A stretch of DNA of 64,000 bases from Rehmannia glutinosa (lineage: Eukaryota > Streptophyta > Magnoliopsida > Lamiales > Orobanchaceae), in assembly GCA_016081115.2 (NCBI GenBank), contig JABTTQ020002177.1, positions 146,443 to 210,442 of the forward strand, written 5' to 3'. The notes under the pieces are model-generated. The model searched no databases. It was given only the letters and a program-made list of their open reading frames with translations, and was not told the DNA's origin. Shown here in pieces: positions 21,871-34,669 of the stretch (positions are counted from its first letter, which is position 1; each line of letters begins with the position of its first letter). Both the position numbers and the translations under genes were made by a program.

Positions 21871-24800
21871 AGAATCGTGTGGATCAGACAGCGATTCTTT
21901 CGTTCTTCCTTGTAACTCCCCGAGCAAGATGGTCCAAGACCTATTACCTTATCGCTCCATAGGCAAAGACAAAATCCACAGTGGAGCTAGCAAGGCTCGG
22001 ATTTGTCATAATCATGATTATACCTCAAGTTCTACGACCCGCTTTCCTTGGACAAACTCCGTCCCTCAGTTGCGGTATTAGGACGATGGGGCCGGAAGAG
22101 TGGAATAGCAGTCGAGCTGTCCGGTTCCATCCTCGACATATCCATTCCGACTATGAGCTCGACACACCAAGTTGACTCAGACAGGAAAGTAAATACAAGT
22201 TCAGGAAGTGAACCAGGCAGTCGAGTACTATTGATTCAGGGAAGCAATTCAGGAAAAGTTTTGAAAATTTCGAGTGGCAATTATGGCGTTGGTGGAGTTA
22301 TTTGGATGAAGATGATTATCGAGAGGATAAGCAATCTTCGATATCTTGAAAGATTAGGTAGAATATAAGTCCTATTATAGATTCGAAATCACAAGACGAG
22401 GAAGTCGCCCCGCGATCGCGTATTAATCGGTCAAGACGATCCGATAAGTCAAGGGGTCTTAAGAAAATAAAATCTTTTTAAAATAATTATTAAAATCAGA
22501 GGGTCCAGGGCTGTTTCTTTAAAAGAAAAATAATTTGAGTTAGGTCCTTGTTAAAAGGAAATTTACAATTAGTCCCGTTTTGTAAAAAACGATACGTTTG
22601 GGTTTAAAATTTAATAAATAAATGTCCCGACCTAGGAAAATTATAAGGTCAGTTCCTAAATTCTCTAATTTGTTCAGAGATTCAAGTTTTAAAGTTTTGT
22701 GGTCGAGTTTTTGTAAAATTCTCACATTGGCCCCAAATTTGTTAAAATTGTCATTTCAGGTCCTAAGTTTAAAATAATTGGAACTCACAAACCGGAAGGG
22801 CTTTTAATGTGATTCCAGTTGGAAAATGTCACTAAGGTAAGTGGGATATTGGGACAAAAACAATTTTAAAAATAAATAAGTATAGGTCCCTTAACTTTTG
22901 AAAATCTCATTTTTGTCCCATTTTGAAATAATTGCCTTTAAGGCTTTTAGGGGTCCAATTGTTATGAAATTTGAACCTTGGGTCCAAAATATAATTATGT
23001 TATAGTTAAATTAGTATTTCTAGGTGCATGGACTGCATAAGTCCTGGAAATTTCATTTTGGTCCTCAATTTTAATCTTTTATGATTTGGTCCCTCAATTT
23101 TTATAAAATTACTTTCCAAGCTCTAAACACTTGGATTTTTTGGAATACACTTAAAATATGATATTTCTAGTCCCTTAAGAGTTAAAATTTCAAATGTTAA
23201 AAATAGGGTCTGGTACAGTTTCGAAAATTGCAATATAGCCCTTAAACTTCTAAAATTTTACAATCTAGTCCTTAGGCTTTTAAGGGTTGATTTTATTTAT
23301 CTAAAAACTCTTAAAACTTTATTAAAATGTCCAAACATAATTTTGGAACCTGAGTACAGTCCCAAAACTCGAAAATTACAGAGGGGTCCCTTAAGTTTTA
23401 TTTTCTTGCAATTAAGTCCACCAACTTTTCATTTTCGCATTTTAAGTCCAAAATTGAAATTTAATCAATTATGCTCGACTTGTCCAGGTTATAAATCATA
23501 CAAAATATGGATTTCAAGGGTCATACATATACAAGTCCATTTCACACAAAAATTCATCAAATATCACAATAAAGTGTACATGTATGCATCTATTTTTCAA
23601 CAAATAGCATTTTGAGCCATACTTGAGAAACTTTCAACTTGATACAAGAAATTAACATGCAATACATAACATATATATATATCTCAAGTGCTCAATATCA
23701 AAATACTACATGCATTTTAAGTAAAAACACCTAGAAGTTGGAAAGATTTTTCCACCCACCTTAAAGTTCTTCATGTAGTGGTGGTAGGAGTCTCTAAAAT
23801 GGACTTTCTTCTTCAAGCTCTCATTATCAAGATCCAACCCCTTAGGTCAGCCCCTAAAACCATATTTTTCCATATTTTAGGTCTCAAAAAAAATATTGTG
23901 AATAAAATCAAAATGACCATTACCTTCATCAAATCTTGAAACTAGGTTACAGTCTCAAAATCTCCACTTAACATCAATGTGTCTTCTCTTCTCCTCCACC
24001 ACTAGTATCTCACGGTCCTAAGAATGTTTTTAAGAAAGAATTGTTCTTCAAGTTAGGAAGATGAAGGATGGAGTTGAAGCTTGAGAATGATGAAAAATAG
24101 AAGACAAATTTTTCTTACCTATTTTCTTGTATTTTCGGTCTTTTAGCTCTTGAGAATAGATGTGTTTGGTATTATGTTTTTGGAGAGGAGATTTGTTCAA
24201 GTGTTAGGATGAAATGGGAGAGAGAAAAGAGAGTGATAGAACAATTAATGAATCATGTGCTCTTGTTTTTTGCCATATGGCCGTGTACTCCATACACACA
24301 CATACACCATATTGTTTTTAATAATATATCAAGATTGTTGGGAGGATTAAAAAAAACAAGTTGATTACCCCCTAAAAGGCTTGTGAGCGATTTGTTGTAG
24401 GAGGATGACTATACATGTTTTTTTTATTTGCTTTTTGATTGTTAATTTATGTAATAGGATTGGTGGGGTAAGTATGTTGTAGGATTAGAGAAAAAAATAT
24501 TTGATTCCCCCTAAAGAAAAAGTGATGGCCGAAAGTTGGCTCTAGTAGGGGAATCATTTTTCCTTGTCTAGGCAATTATTTAGGTTAGTGGAATTGTTAG
24601 GTATAGTTTTTTAAATGTTGTAGGCTTTGAAAAAGGAAAAGTAAAATCATCTCCCCATTTTACTCCCTTGACCGATTTTTAAGGGAGAAACATCAAATTT
24701 TTATATTTTTTTTTGTCTAATAATTAACTAGTTGGGTGATACAAAATGATAAAAATAGTGGTAGAAGAAAAATTGAGTTATTTTCCCCATTTAAAGTGAT

Positions 24801-24909
24801 AATTTCGAAATTAGAAAAAAAAATATATGGTTTTTCTTTTCTTTTATAAAATTGAGGAAAAAAATAAAATGTATAAATATCCATAATTAAATATTTAGAA
24901 TTTTAAAAT

Positions 24910-26549
24910 TGTTGGGAAATTAATTTTTGGATTTTGATGAATGCCATGTAAAACTTAGAATAAAAAGTTGACACCCCATTTTTGTTGTAAATTGCATTGT
25001 AATAGATAGGACTGGTCGAGCTGAGTTAAGTCAGATTAATTTTTGGATTTTGATGAATGCCATGTAAAACTTAGAATAAAAAGTTGACACCCCATTTTTG
25101 TTGTAAATTGCATTGTAAGGACTGGTCGAGTTGAGACTATGCGAATATGCAAGAGTCAATCAAGACTAGAAGGGCGAGAGGAGTGAGTGAGTGGCGAAGA
25201 AGAGAAGACAGAACTCGATCGAAGGTGCGGTGAGATGCGGTGAGTGAAGTGTCGTCAAGTCAACTCAAGATAGCCAAGTATCAAGTTGAAGTGACAGATG
25301 AGTCATCCAATGATTGAAAGCTGACTCGAAGTCACCTGGGGAAGTCAAGGAAATGCAGTCAAGTCGAGATAACTGAAATAGATCCGTTGCACAGAAGTCA
25401 AGAAAATTACTTAAACAAGTAATACTTCCATCTTGTCTTTCTTAAAGTGCTCGATCCCGAGGAAGCGTGCAAAAAGAATAAACCAATGGGAAGCTCGCAC
25501 TGTGTCGAACTCGAAAAGTCAAGACTCATTCATACGAGGAAATGTCAATTCCAAGAACTGCAACAAGACAAGCCAACGACCATAAGTGTCTTTTGAAAAT
25601 TAACCTATCTCTTCAACGGGCAAATTTTCAAAAGAACACTATAAAAGGCTGAGGAATCTATTTGAGAAGAAGAACTTTGTGACCTGGAACTTTCAAGCTA
25701 TTATTCAAACTATAACCTACTCAAGTCATACAAGTTCAATCCTCAAGCCTACATTACGAAGGAAATCAATCCAACACTCACCTGTGAAGGAAAGACGACT
25801 TCAGTCAGTTGAAGAGGAAACATTTGAAAAATCAAGGGGTCTACATTCCACGAAGGATTGTAGAAAGGTTCAAGGTCGAACCACCTCAAGTTTTGGAGGG
25901 CTTCGTGATCAAATCCAAGAAGCTTGAGCAAGTGGGCTATAGTAGCAAGCCACCGCCCCCGTGAAGAAGCCGAGTCGCACGAGAAGCATTTGTGTGACCA
26001 AGGCATCTCCAGATCGAGTCCCAAATGATCAAGTCATTTGTGTGATCAAGACTTGCATCCTGGACCGATAACCACTTTGTATATTGATCAATACTTAGTG
26101 GATTCCTCCAGGAGTTGGAGAAGAGAGGAGTAGAAGATTACCCCATCTTCGAACCTCTATAAAAATTTATTGTGTCATTTACATTTCAGCACTTTAATTT
26201 CTGCATATTATTTCAATATCTGCTGATAAATTTGCTATCCAATTGTTAATCAACAAAGTGCTAAAACCAAGTATTAAAACAAACTTAAACCAAATTCAAG
26301 GGTGTTAAGTCTTCCGCTGAAAACATATCACAGTCAAGTTAAGTTTTAGTCAAAACAAATTGAGTTATTCTATCAACGGCAATGTCAGTCCGTTGAGTGG
26401 CTAACTCACGATTAACTAACTTAGCTGTCCATCAAGGACTCAGCTGTGAAGTATTAACTCTGAACGTTTTAAAAGGACTAAAACGAAAAGTTGGTAAGGT
26501 TTATTCAACCCCCTTCTAAACCTTACACTCACACCCCTTGGGACCTACA
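24910..26549 (+). mobile_element. Solo LTR of a copia family, nested
   Basis: Begins TGTTGGGAAATT and ends GGGACCTACA, with a perfect 5-bp duplication AAAAT on both sides (24905-24909 and 26550-26554). It has no internal region, as after recombination between the two LTRs. It matches the LTRs at 55779-57317 (inverted) and 58929-60449 by shared phrases: gccatgtaaaacttag near the start, cttcaacgggcaaattttca in the middle and ggattcctccaggagttgga near the end. An internal duplication of about 85 bp is seen at 24918-25007 and 25034-25121. It interrupts the 5.8-kb TG...CA element, so it is the younger insertion. Confidence 0.88.
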
Positions 26550-26901
26550 AAAATAAAGGATTTTGAATTAGGAAATGTGTATTTCAAAAATAAGAAATTG
26601 AAAGTTGGTCGGAATGCATTATAGAAGGAAATGAAATATTTGGTTAAGGATTGGAATAGACTCCTAAATTATCGAGGGTCCAATAGTTCTAAAGTCGTAG
26701 TCAATCGATCAAGTGTTAATATTAGAGGAGTATATAAAATCGTTAAGCTCGAAAATGAGAAAGACGTAATTGGCGTTGGAAGAAATAAATAAAAATCGGG
26801 TCGCGTTTCATTAATAATGGGTTCGTGTTACTTAACCAAATAAATAAATCACTACACAACGTTGTATCTCACGTTGCTAAAATTCGGGGCGTCACAAAAT
26901 A

Positions 26902-28586
26902 AGATCCGTCTTACGGATTGAGACCCGCAAGACGATACTACATGAGTTTTTGTCTTTTTTTAATAGTTCTATGAATTATATTTGCTGCATTTGTCATTCT
27001 TGTGAAACCATTCCTGATCCCTTCCCTTAGTTAATTTGGGGATAGGAATGGCGGTTTCCTGCTTCTCTACAACTGGGATTGGGATATGGATGATATTTAT
27101 ATCCCCGTCTCCTTCTCATTCCGATTAGATAAAGTGGTGATTCTCCATTCCCATCCTCATTCCCCAAATATGTATATTGAATTTATCTATTATTAATATT
27201 AATTCTATTTATAATTTATTTATTTTTTAATTCTAGAAATTAAACCTAAGATTCTTTACAATTTTACTTGTTCTCATTCTTTATTTTACAAATCATGGAT
27301 TTATGTTATCTATATTTAAAAAAAAGATAGTAATTGCAAAATATTTAAAATTTTAAAGAATAATTGAAATATAAAAACAATTAATTTGATTAAAAATCAT
27401 ACATTAAACAATAAAAAATATCTTTAAATACGAAATATTTGTTGTATGGATATTAATTTTATCTATTTATAGAACATGTTTATCTATAACAAAGTGAAAG
27501 TTTGAAAAACAATTTAATTAATGTCCAATGTTGATATTTTTTACTATCCTAATATTGAATATTTAATAAATTATATTTTCAATATAATAATAAATAAAGT
27601 CTTTACAAATTTCAATATTTTTGGGGTTTAGAAAGCCGGAAAATTATCAAAATTATTAAAAAAAAATAAATAAAAACCATGTTTTATATTTAGCGACGTA
27701 TTTTAAAGGGAAAATAAAATATTTCAATTTTTTTTATATTTATATATACATTATATATCAAAACAATTATCAAATAAACAAATTCATATCTAATTCTAAA
27801 TGTACAACTTTGAAACTTGAATATTAAAATACATTGATAAATATAAAAAAATAATTTCTATTAATATAAAAAGTACGTTAATAATAAAAAAATAATTTTA
27901 TACATATAAAATACTATTAAGAATATAATTTCATATTAAATAAATTTTAATTTTCTTCTTACATAAACATATAATGCTATTTATGGATATATATATGATC
28001 TATAAAATTTGAATATATTTTCTTCTATTAGAATAAGTATTTTTTAATTGATTTTAATAAATTTAAATATAACTCAATATAATTATAAAGAAATGGGCTA
28101 AACCCAAATAACAACTATATATATCATAAATAGCGAAATGCAAATTGATGTCTAATAGACTGATGTATAATTTTTAAATTCCATTACAAATTACAATAAA
28201 ATGAGTAAATATTTCTTATATTTTTATTTATTATATTTATTTATTTTATATATGCAATATGTGTGTCAAACTGAAGATCGTAAAAAATAATTAATTTGAT
28301 ATATTATACGTCAAAAACGGATCAAAAATGAAAAAGTTATTAATTTTTCTCTTAAAAAATAGATAAATATAATAATTAATGTATTACACATAGAGATATG
28401 GAACGCTAGTTTTACATAATTCTATTTTTTATATCATTTTAAAAAATGATTATTTAAATAAAGTTGACTACCAAAAATAGTGAACCAAATATTTATCACT
28501 TTTTATTTTTACACATATTTTTATTACTTTTTATAGTAACTGCAAATGGGTGGGAAAAATTCAACATACTATTATCAACGACTTCT

Positions 28587-28616
<30 letters not shown>
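26902..28616 (+). repeat. AT-rich repeat family, copy 1
   Basis: Shares long stretches with 31065-32915, for example cgaaatatttg, gaacatgtttatctat, tggggtttagaaagc, caaattgatgtc and aaagttgactaccaaaaata, in the same order and direction. It ends in a (TA)n tract (28590-28617) that served as the landing site of the next element. The first ~45 bases (to about 26945) are the right half of a short repeat (gatccgtcttacggattgag) that the 5.8-kb element interrupted. No coding sequence was seen. Confidence 0.7.
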
Positions 28617-28620
<4 letters not shown>

Positions 28621-29653
28621 AAGGGATACTGTGAGACCACTTACCTACGTAAGACCATAGGACCAGATCTACACCATCAAAAAAATAAATCAATGGTCAA
28701 GATATGAACAAATATATACAACAATTCATATGAAATTATACATTAGATGGGTAAAGTAGGAATTCAAGAAACTAAATATGGTAACCGCCTCCTACAAATT
28801 AGGAACGTGATCTGTTATTGATCATGTCCCCATAATCACACGATTCACCTTTCCTTTCTCTCCTTCTTCACAAGAACCTGCAAATTATTCAAATTTGGCA
28901 ACAAAATCATGCAACAATTAATGAAAAGTATACAATTCCACTAAACTAACTATACATTAAAACATTACTAAGTATACATAAACAATTAACTAAGTATACA
29001 ATTACACTAAACTACTTATACATTAAAACATTACTAAGTATACAGAAACATTTAACTAAGTAAACAATTACATTGAACTAACTATACATTAAAATATTAC
29101 TAAGTATACACAAACATTTAACTAAGAATACAATTATACTAAACTAAATACACAATTCCACTGAATTACTTATATAACTAAGTATACAATTCCATTGAAC
29201 TAAGTATACAAATCAACAGAACTAAGTATACAAATTCACTAAACTACTTACTAATCTATTTATATAACTAAGAATACGATTACACTGAACCAAGTATACA
29301 AATCCACTGAACTAAATATACATAAAACATGACTAAGTATACAAGTCCACTGAACTAAGTATACAATTCCACTGAACTAAATATATGATAAAACAAAACC
29401 AGGTATAAAAGTGATGCATTTTTTCTCCCTAAAAATCGGCCAACTTAAAAGGTAAGATTGTATTTGCCTTAAAAATAGCAATTAAAGATATTAACCCGCC
29501 TATTTAATAAATTGATGATATAGAATGTACAAATATACCCTTATTAGCCTAAAATAACTAGAATGATCTCCACCATTTAAAATTTTAAATCAAGAGTCCA
29601 TAAGTGTTCCTATGGACTAACCTAAAGGGGTTGGTCTCATTTGAACCAATCCT
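28617..29653. mobile_element. ~1-kb element inserted in a (TA)n tract, with internal tandem repeats
   Basis: Flanked by (TA)n (28590-28617 and about 29654-29663). The left end reads aagggatactgtgagaccac and the right end, reverse complemented, aaggattggttcaaatgaga, so the termini are weakly inverted. The core 28945-29390 is a degenerate array built from ctaagtatacaattccactgaa-like words, with a ~65-bp higher-order period at its left side (attaaaacattactaagtat). No coding sequence. Confidence 0.65.
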
Positions 29654-30435
29654 TATATATATATAGATTAAATTACTATTTTTATTATCTAATCCTTTTT
29701 AATAATAATTTAGTATTTTTTCATATTTAGAAAGGTGAAATAGGCGAGATTTTTTTTACTATTCCTAGACTACTCTCTCCTTATATACATATATATAGAT
29801 TTGATTACATAAATATATATAATGTTGTGTATGGATATGTAATATATAATATTTGTATACATATTTTGAGGTATTTTATTCAATTTAAAATTTGTGTCTT
29901 TTTAATTGAGTTTAATCAACTCAAATGTAATTCAATATAATTATGACGAAATGGGTGAAGACCAAATAACAACTATATGTAGCACAAATAGTCAAAATCC
30001 ATGAATATACAAATTGATGTCCAATAGCCTAAATGAATAATTTTTAAAACATATTAAAAAAATAAAATTTTGAGTAAATTTATCTTTTTATTTATTTATT
30101 ACGTTTATCTTTTGTTTTATATATGCAATATGTGTGTCAAATTCAATATAGTAAAAAAACTGATTAATTTGGTATATTATACTTCAGAAAATGGATCACA
30201 ACGAAAATAATATTAAATTTTAAAAGAATAAAATAAATATTATAATTAATGCAATACACATATAGATTTGAAAACTCAATTAATTTAGTACATACAGATT
30301 TGGAAACCATGAAATTACAAAGATTTTTTTATCTTTTTTTATTCCAGACTTTTATTGCTTTTTATAGCAATATAAAATGAAGGAGGAAAATTTAAGTTAC
30401 TATTTTGAGAAGCGGCTCTCTTTTATATATATATA
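29654..30435 (+). repeat. AT-rich repeat family, copy 2 (3' part only)
   Basis: From about 29815 the text (atggatatgtaatatataat ... gtccaatagcc ... atatgcaatatgtgtgtcaa ... tattttgagaagcg) parallels the 3' halves of copies 1 and 3. The 5' part is missing. It ends, like the others, in a short (TA)n tract at 30424-30435. Confidence 0.65.
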
Positions 30436-30469
30436 GATAGTATTATTTGATCATAAATTCTTGCCAAAC

Positions 30470-30891
30470 TAGGGATGTTATTTTCGACCCGACCCCGGGT
30501 ATCCGCCTGTGCCACACCCCCGTTTTGGTTGCCCCGCTCCGTGACCCGAGGAGAGGCGGAAGCAGTGCAGTATCACTTCCGTCCCGCGGGTACCTACCCT
30601 GCCCTACCTAGAATTTTTATTTTTAAAATATATTTTAATATATATTTTGCATATATAATATATATTATAATATAATTTTTATATTATATCTAATATTTAT
30701 AAATTGATAGTAATAATTTTTGTAAATAATATTTTATAAATATATTGTTTTTCATTTTTTTTTATTTTTTGTATTTAATTTAATTTAAAACGGGGTAGAA
30801 TAGGTCATCCCCCTCCCCGGTTCCAGGCACGGGATGGGTCTGGGTCTGGGTCCTCGTCAATTTGCTCTGACCCGCCCCATTGCTATCCCTA
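30470..30891. mobile_element. hAT-type MITE, GC-rich ends
   Basis: Left end tagggatgttattttcgacc and right end (reverse complement) tagggatagcaatggggcgg match over their outer part. An 8-bp duplication with one mismatch flanks it: tgccaaac at 30462-30469 and tgccgaac at 30892-30899. Ends are rich in gacccg / gcgggt, the middle is AT-rich. These are features of non-autonomous hAT elements. Confidence 0.7.
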
Positions 30892-31064
30892 TGCCGAACC
30901 GCACACTGCACAATATCTTTATTAAAACCACTATTTAGAATATTGAGTGAAAATTGAACCGCCTTATTGTTTACACGCGGTGTATATCTATTAGGCCTTT
31001 GTTTTGTAGTGTTCCATATATATTTTTCTAACTATAAATTATATCCCCTGCATTTAAGGATGGC

Positions 31065-32915
31065 AACATCCCCACGGAGAACCATCTCATTTGGTAACCG
31101 AATAGAATAGGATGGGGAACCATCTCGGTTGATAATCGAATAGAATGGGATGGGAATCTCTAGGTAATTCAGGGATGTGAGCATGGATGAGGATTCTCCG
31201 CTTCTTTAGAAACGGGAATGGGATAGGGACGGTATTTATATCCTGTCCCCCTTCCTATTCCAATTAGATAAAACGGGTTTCTCTGTTCCAATCTCCATTC
31301 TCCGAATATGTATATTGTATTTATCTATTATTAATATTAATTTATTTATAATTTTTTATTTAATTAACTTTAAAAATTAAACCTAAGACTTGTTCTTATT
31401 CTTTATTACAGAAATTATGGATTTATGACTTTATGTCATATATATTTTTAAAAAAAATTGTGACTGCGAAAAATTTAAAATTTCAAAAAATAATTAAAAT
31501 ATAAAAATAATTAATTTATTATAAATTACATGATTAAATAATAAAAAATAAATTATTATAAACTATAAAAATATCTCTTTGAATACGAAATATTTGGTTG
31601 TGTGAATATGAATTATATCTATTCATAGAACATGTTTATCTATGAGATCAATATATTTTGGGGTTTAGAAAGCTGAACAATTACCAAAAATATTAAAGGA
31701 AAAAAATAAAATCATGATTTACATTTAGCAACGCAATTTTAAGGGAAAATAAAATATTTCAAAAAAAAAAAACACTATTTTATTTTTATATATATTATAT
31801 AAAAAATTATCAAATAGACAATTTCATATCTAATTCCAAATGTACAACTGTGAAACTTGAATATCAAAATACGTTGATAAATATAAAAGATAATTTATGT
31901 TAACATGAAAAGTATGTTAATATATAAAAAATAATTTTTGATATATAAAATACTATTATGAGTATAATTTCATATTAAATAAATCTTAATTTTCTTCTTA
32001 CATAAATATATAATCTTATGTATGGATACATGTGATATATAAAATTTGGACACATATTTTGAGATATTTTCTAAGGGTGACAATCCCTGACACGACACGA
32101 TAACCCGACACGATCGGGTGGAAGTTATTGAGAGAAACTGAACATGGACACAAGAAACCCGAACACGAGCACGACTAACACGAATATGACACGATGTTAC
32201 CATTTATCTTAAAACATTATTCTCCTATATTTTATTTAACTTTTGATGTATTTTGAACATGACCCGAAGTCGAACACGAACACGACCCGATGACCCAAAT
32301 TGCCACTCAAAATATTTTCTTCAATTAAAATAAGTATTTTTTAATTGAATCTAATCAATTTAGATATAATTCTATATAATTAATAAGAAATGGGCGAAGC
32401 CAAGTAACAACTATACATATGTCACAAATAGCCAAAATACATGAATATGCAAATTGATGTCCAATAGTCCGAATCCATAATTTTTAAAGCCTATTACAAA
32501 TTACAAAATGATGAGTAAATATTTCTTATATATTTTTACTTATTATGTTTTTGTTATTTATATATGCAATATAGGTGTCAAATTGAAGATTGTAAAAGAA
32601 ATGATTAATTTGATATATTATACGTAAAAAAAGGGATAAAAAATGAAAACAATAATTTTTTTATAAAATAATATAAATATAACAATTAATGTAGTACACA
32701 CGCATATTTAGAAAGCTAATTTTACATAATTATGTTTCTTATATCATTTTAAAAAATAATTTTTTAAATAAAGTTGACTACCAAAAATAATGAAATACCA
32801 AATATTTATCACTTCTTATTTTTACACATATTTTTATTACTTTTTATAGTAACTGCGAAAGGGCGAAAAACATTCCCCATACTATTTTAAGAAGCGAATC
32901 ATTATATATATATAT
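31065..32915 (+). repeat. AT-rich repeat family, copy 3 (longest)
   Basis: Longest copy of the family, beginning near ggatggcaacatccccacgg and ending aagaagcgaatcattatata at a (TA)n tract. The 5' part has duplicated phrases ggaaccatctcggttgataa and gagaaccatctcatttggta. It is interrupted by a 240-bp hAT-type MITE. Copies 1 and 3 agree throughout apart from small indels. Confidence 0.7.
32073..32312. mobile_element. hAT-type MITE of 240 bp with empty-site support
   Basis: Left end aagggtgacaatccctgaca and right end (reverse complement) ttgagtggcaatttgggtca; the interior repeats cacgacacgat / gaacacgaacacga. A perfect 8-bp duplication tattttct flanks it (32065-32072 and 32313-32320). In copy 1 of the host repeat the same site reads tatattttcttctattag without an insert (about 28013-28030), i.e. 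an empty site. Confidence 0.82.
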
Positions 32916-33344
32916 ATATTTACACATAAGAAACTTCATACAAATCGCTAACAAGGAAAGTCTTCTTTGGAAGTGCGAATTCTCTCTCTAGGAGAGTGTG
33001 CCAAGTTCCCGCCTGGGAGTCCTCTGTTTCCTTTTCGTTTTTGCCCTAGTTTCGGTGTGTGTTTCTGCTAGGTCTTGAGTGTGCTCCTCCTTGGGCGGCG
33101 GTGTTAGGCTTCATTGGAGGTCCGGTGCTTCTCCCGGGAATCCTCTAGACTTCGTGTTTTCCTGGTTCTGTGGTGTTGTGTGTATTTCAGTGGTTATTGT
33201 TCCATTGAGTCTATGTTTTCATTCTCTTCTTTTTTATCCTTTCCTTTTCCTTTTCTTGTTTTGCAGGTTTCTTTGAGATCGAGGCCTCCTATCCTGGAGT
33301 GGGCTTGATTCTGGTTTGAGATTGAATTTGGGTTCGATTCAGCT

Positions 33345-34622
33345 ATGTCTAGTGAGGTTCTGGAAGGTCTGAAGAGGTTCTCCTTATCAGAGGCTGAGAC
33401 AGGTGGAGTGGAGATTGATGAGGGTGACATTGCTAAAAGTGTTGAAGACAGTAAACAAAGCCTCTTTGGGAAGGTTCATGGCAACAAAAAAGCAAATTTT
33501 TCTGGATTGAAAAATACTTTGCTGAGCATTTGGGCTATCAAGGTCCCTTTTTAGATCCGGGAGCTGGGTCACAACCTCTTCCAGTTTGTTTTCCATGAGA
33601 TTGAAGATAAGAATAAAGTTTTCAATAGTAAGGTGTGGAGCTTTGACAACCATTACCTTATCTTGAGAGAATGGATGGAAAATAGGGGTGTGAGTGAGAT
33701 AGACTTTTCGAAGATGGCAATATGGATCCAAATCTGGAATATTCCAAATTATTGGATATCTTCGGAAACGGGTATTAAAGTCGGGGGTTTATTTTCTAAG
33801 GTTCAAGATGTCTTTATCCCAGATTCGGGTAGCATTAAAGGAATGTGTATTAAATTACTTGCATTAATTGATCTTGCTAAACCATTGCTCAGAGGCACCT
33901 ATATCAGACTTGGAGGTGTGAAGTGGTGGGTTGATTTTAAATATGAAAACCTTATGGGCTTTTGCTTCTATTGTGGAATTATTGGACATATTGAAAGGGG
34001 TTGCAATCATAGAAAGGAAGATTTAAAAAATAATGCTTTGAAAGAGGGTGAATTTGGTGAGTGGTTGAAGGCAGAAGAAAGCTCATTTCTACACAAGGCA
34101 AATATGGAAGGGGTACAAGAAAAATCTGTGGGAAATTCTGGCCCGGCAAAAATCTGTGAAAATGGGGGTATGAATCAGAGCAAAGGGGATCATATTCAGA
34201 GGATGGGGAATAGTATAATGAGTTTTGGAAAGGAAGCCTCATCATCTAAGACTTCTGATGAAAACAGGGAGGAGACACTGAAGGACCAGCTCCAATCGAG
34301 TCCTATGGAAACCGAACTTACAGAAATATGGCAGGGTAATGCGATTAGTCCAATCCCTGTTGATACACAGTAGGTCAGACCTCCTCTGACTGAGTTAGAC
34401 TCTAATATGAATGGGATGAGTAAGAAGGTTCACGAGGGGATTAGGAAGGTTGGGAGACCAAAAGGATCGAGCAGGAAACAATGTGCTGCCACTAATAGTG
34501 TGAAGAAAGGGAAAGAAAATATAGTCATTGGGAGCAAGAGAAATTGGGTCCAAAGTGAAGAATCTAATGAGGTTCCAGGTGCATTATTATCTGATAAGGA
34601 AGGAAAAAAAATAAAGCTGTGA
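33345..34622 (+). pseudogene. LINE ORF1: DUF4283-like RNA-binding protein with CCHC knuckle
   Basis: Two main frames, 33345-33554 and 33633-34373, with a further basic tail frame 34407-34622. The first begins MSSEVLEGLKRFSLSEAE, like many plant LINE ORF1 proteins (DUF4283 region). The second has WKW-type strands (MAIWIQIWNIPNYW) and ends this part with a knuckle CFYCGIIGHIERGC (about 33964-34005). The tail contains an AT-hook-like KVGRPKGSSRK. In LINEs this protein coats the RNA. Frame changes at about 33555 and 34371 break it. Confidence 0.8.
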
Positions 34623-34669
34623 GGGGAAAATGGAGATGAGTGTATTATGGTGGGGGTAGCCAGCCTTGA

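Larger units (their letters stand above)
21087..26896. mobile_element. 5.8-kb element with TG...CA ends and 5-bp duplication (solo-LTR-like), carrying a nested LTR
   Basis: Starts TGTCACGCCCCAAA at 21087 and ends TTCGGGGCGTCACA at 26896, giving short imperfect inverted ends (TGTsACGCCCCrAA). A perfect 5-bp direct repeat AAATA flanks it (21082-21086 and 26897-26901). TG...CA ends with a 5-bp duplication are the mark of an LTR retrotransposon or solo LTR. No gag-pol was recognised inside; removing the nested LTR (24910-26549 plus its duplication) leaves about 4.2 kb. The region 22440-23470 repeats phrases such as ggtccctaa / aagtccctta with poly-A/T runs. Whether it is a very long solo LTR or a gene-less derivative is unsettled. 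Confidence 0.75.

Noticed and set aside
28945..29390. Regularly repeated short words that could suggest a CRISPR-like array
   Set aside because: The repeats are degenerate, the spacers are themselves variants of the same words, and the context is a plant transposable element. It is an AT-rich minisatellite.
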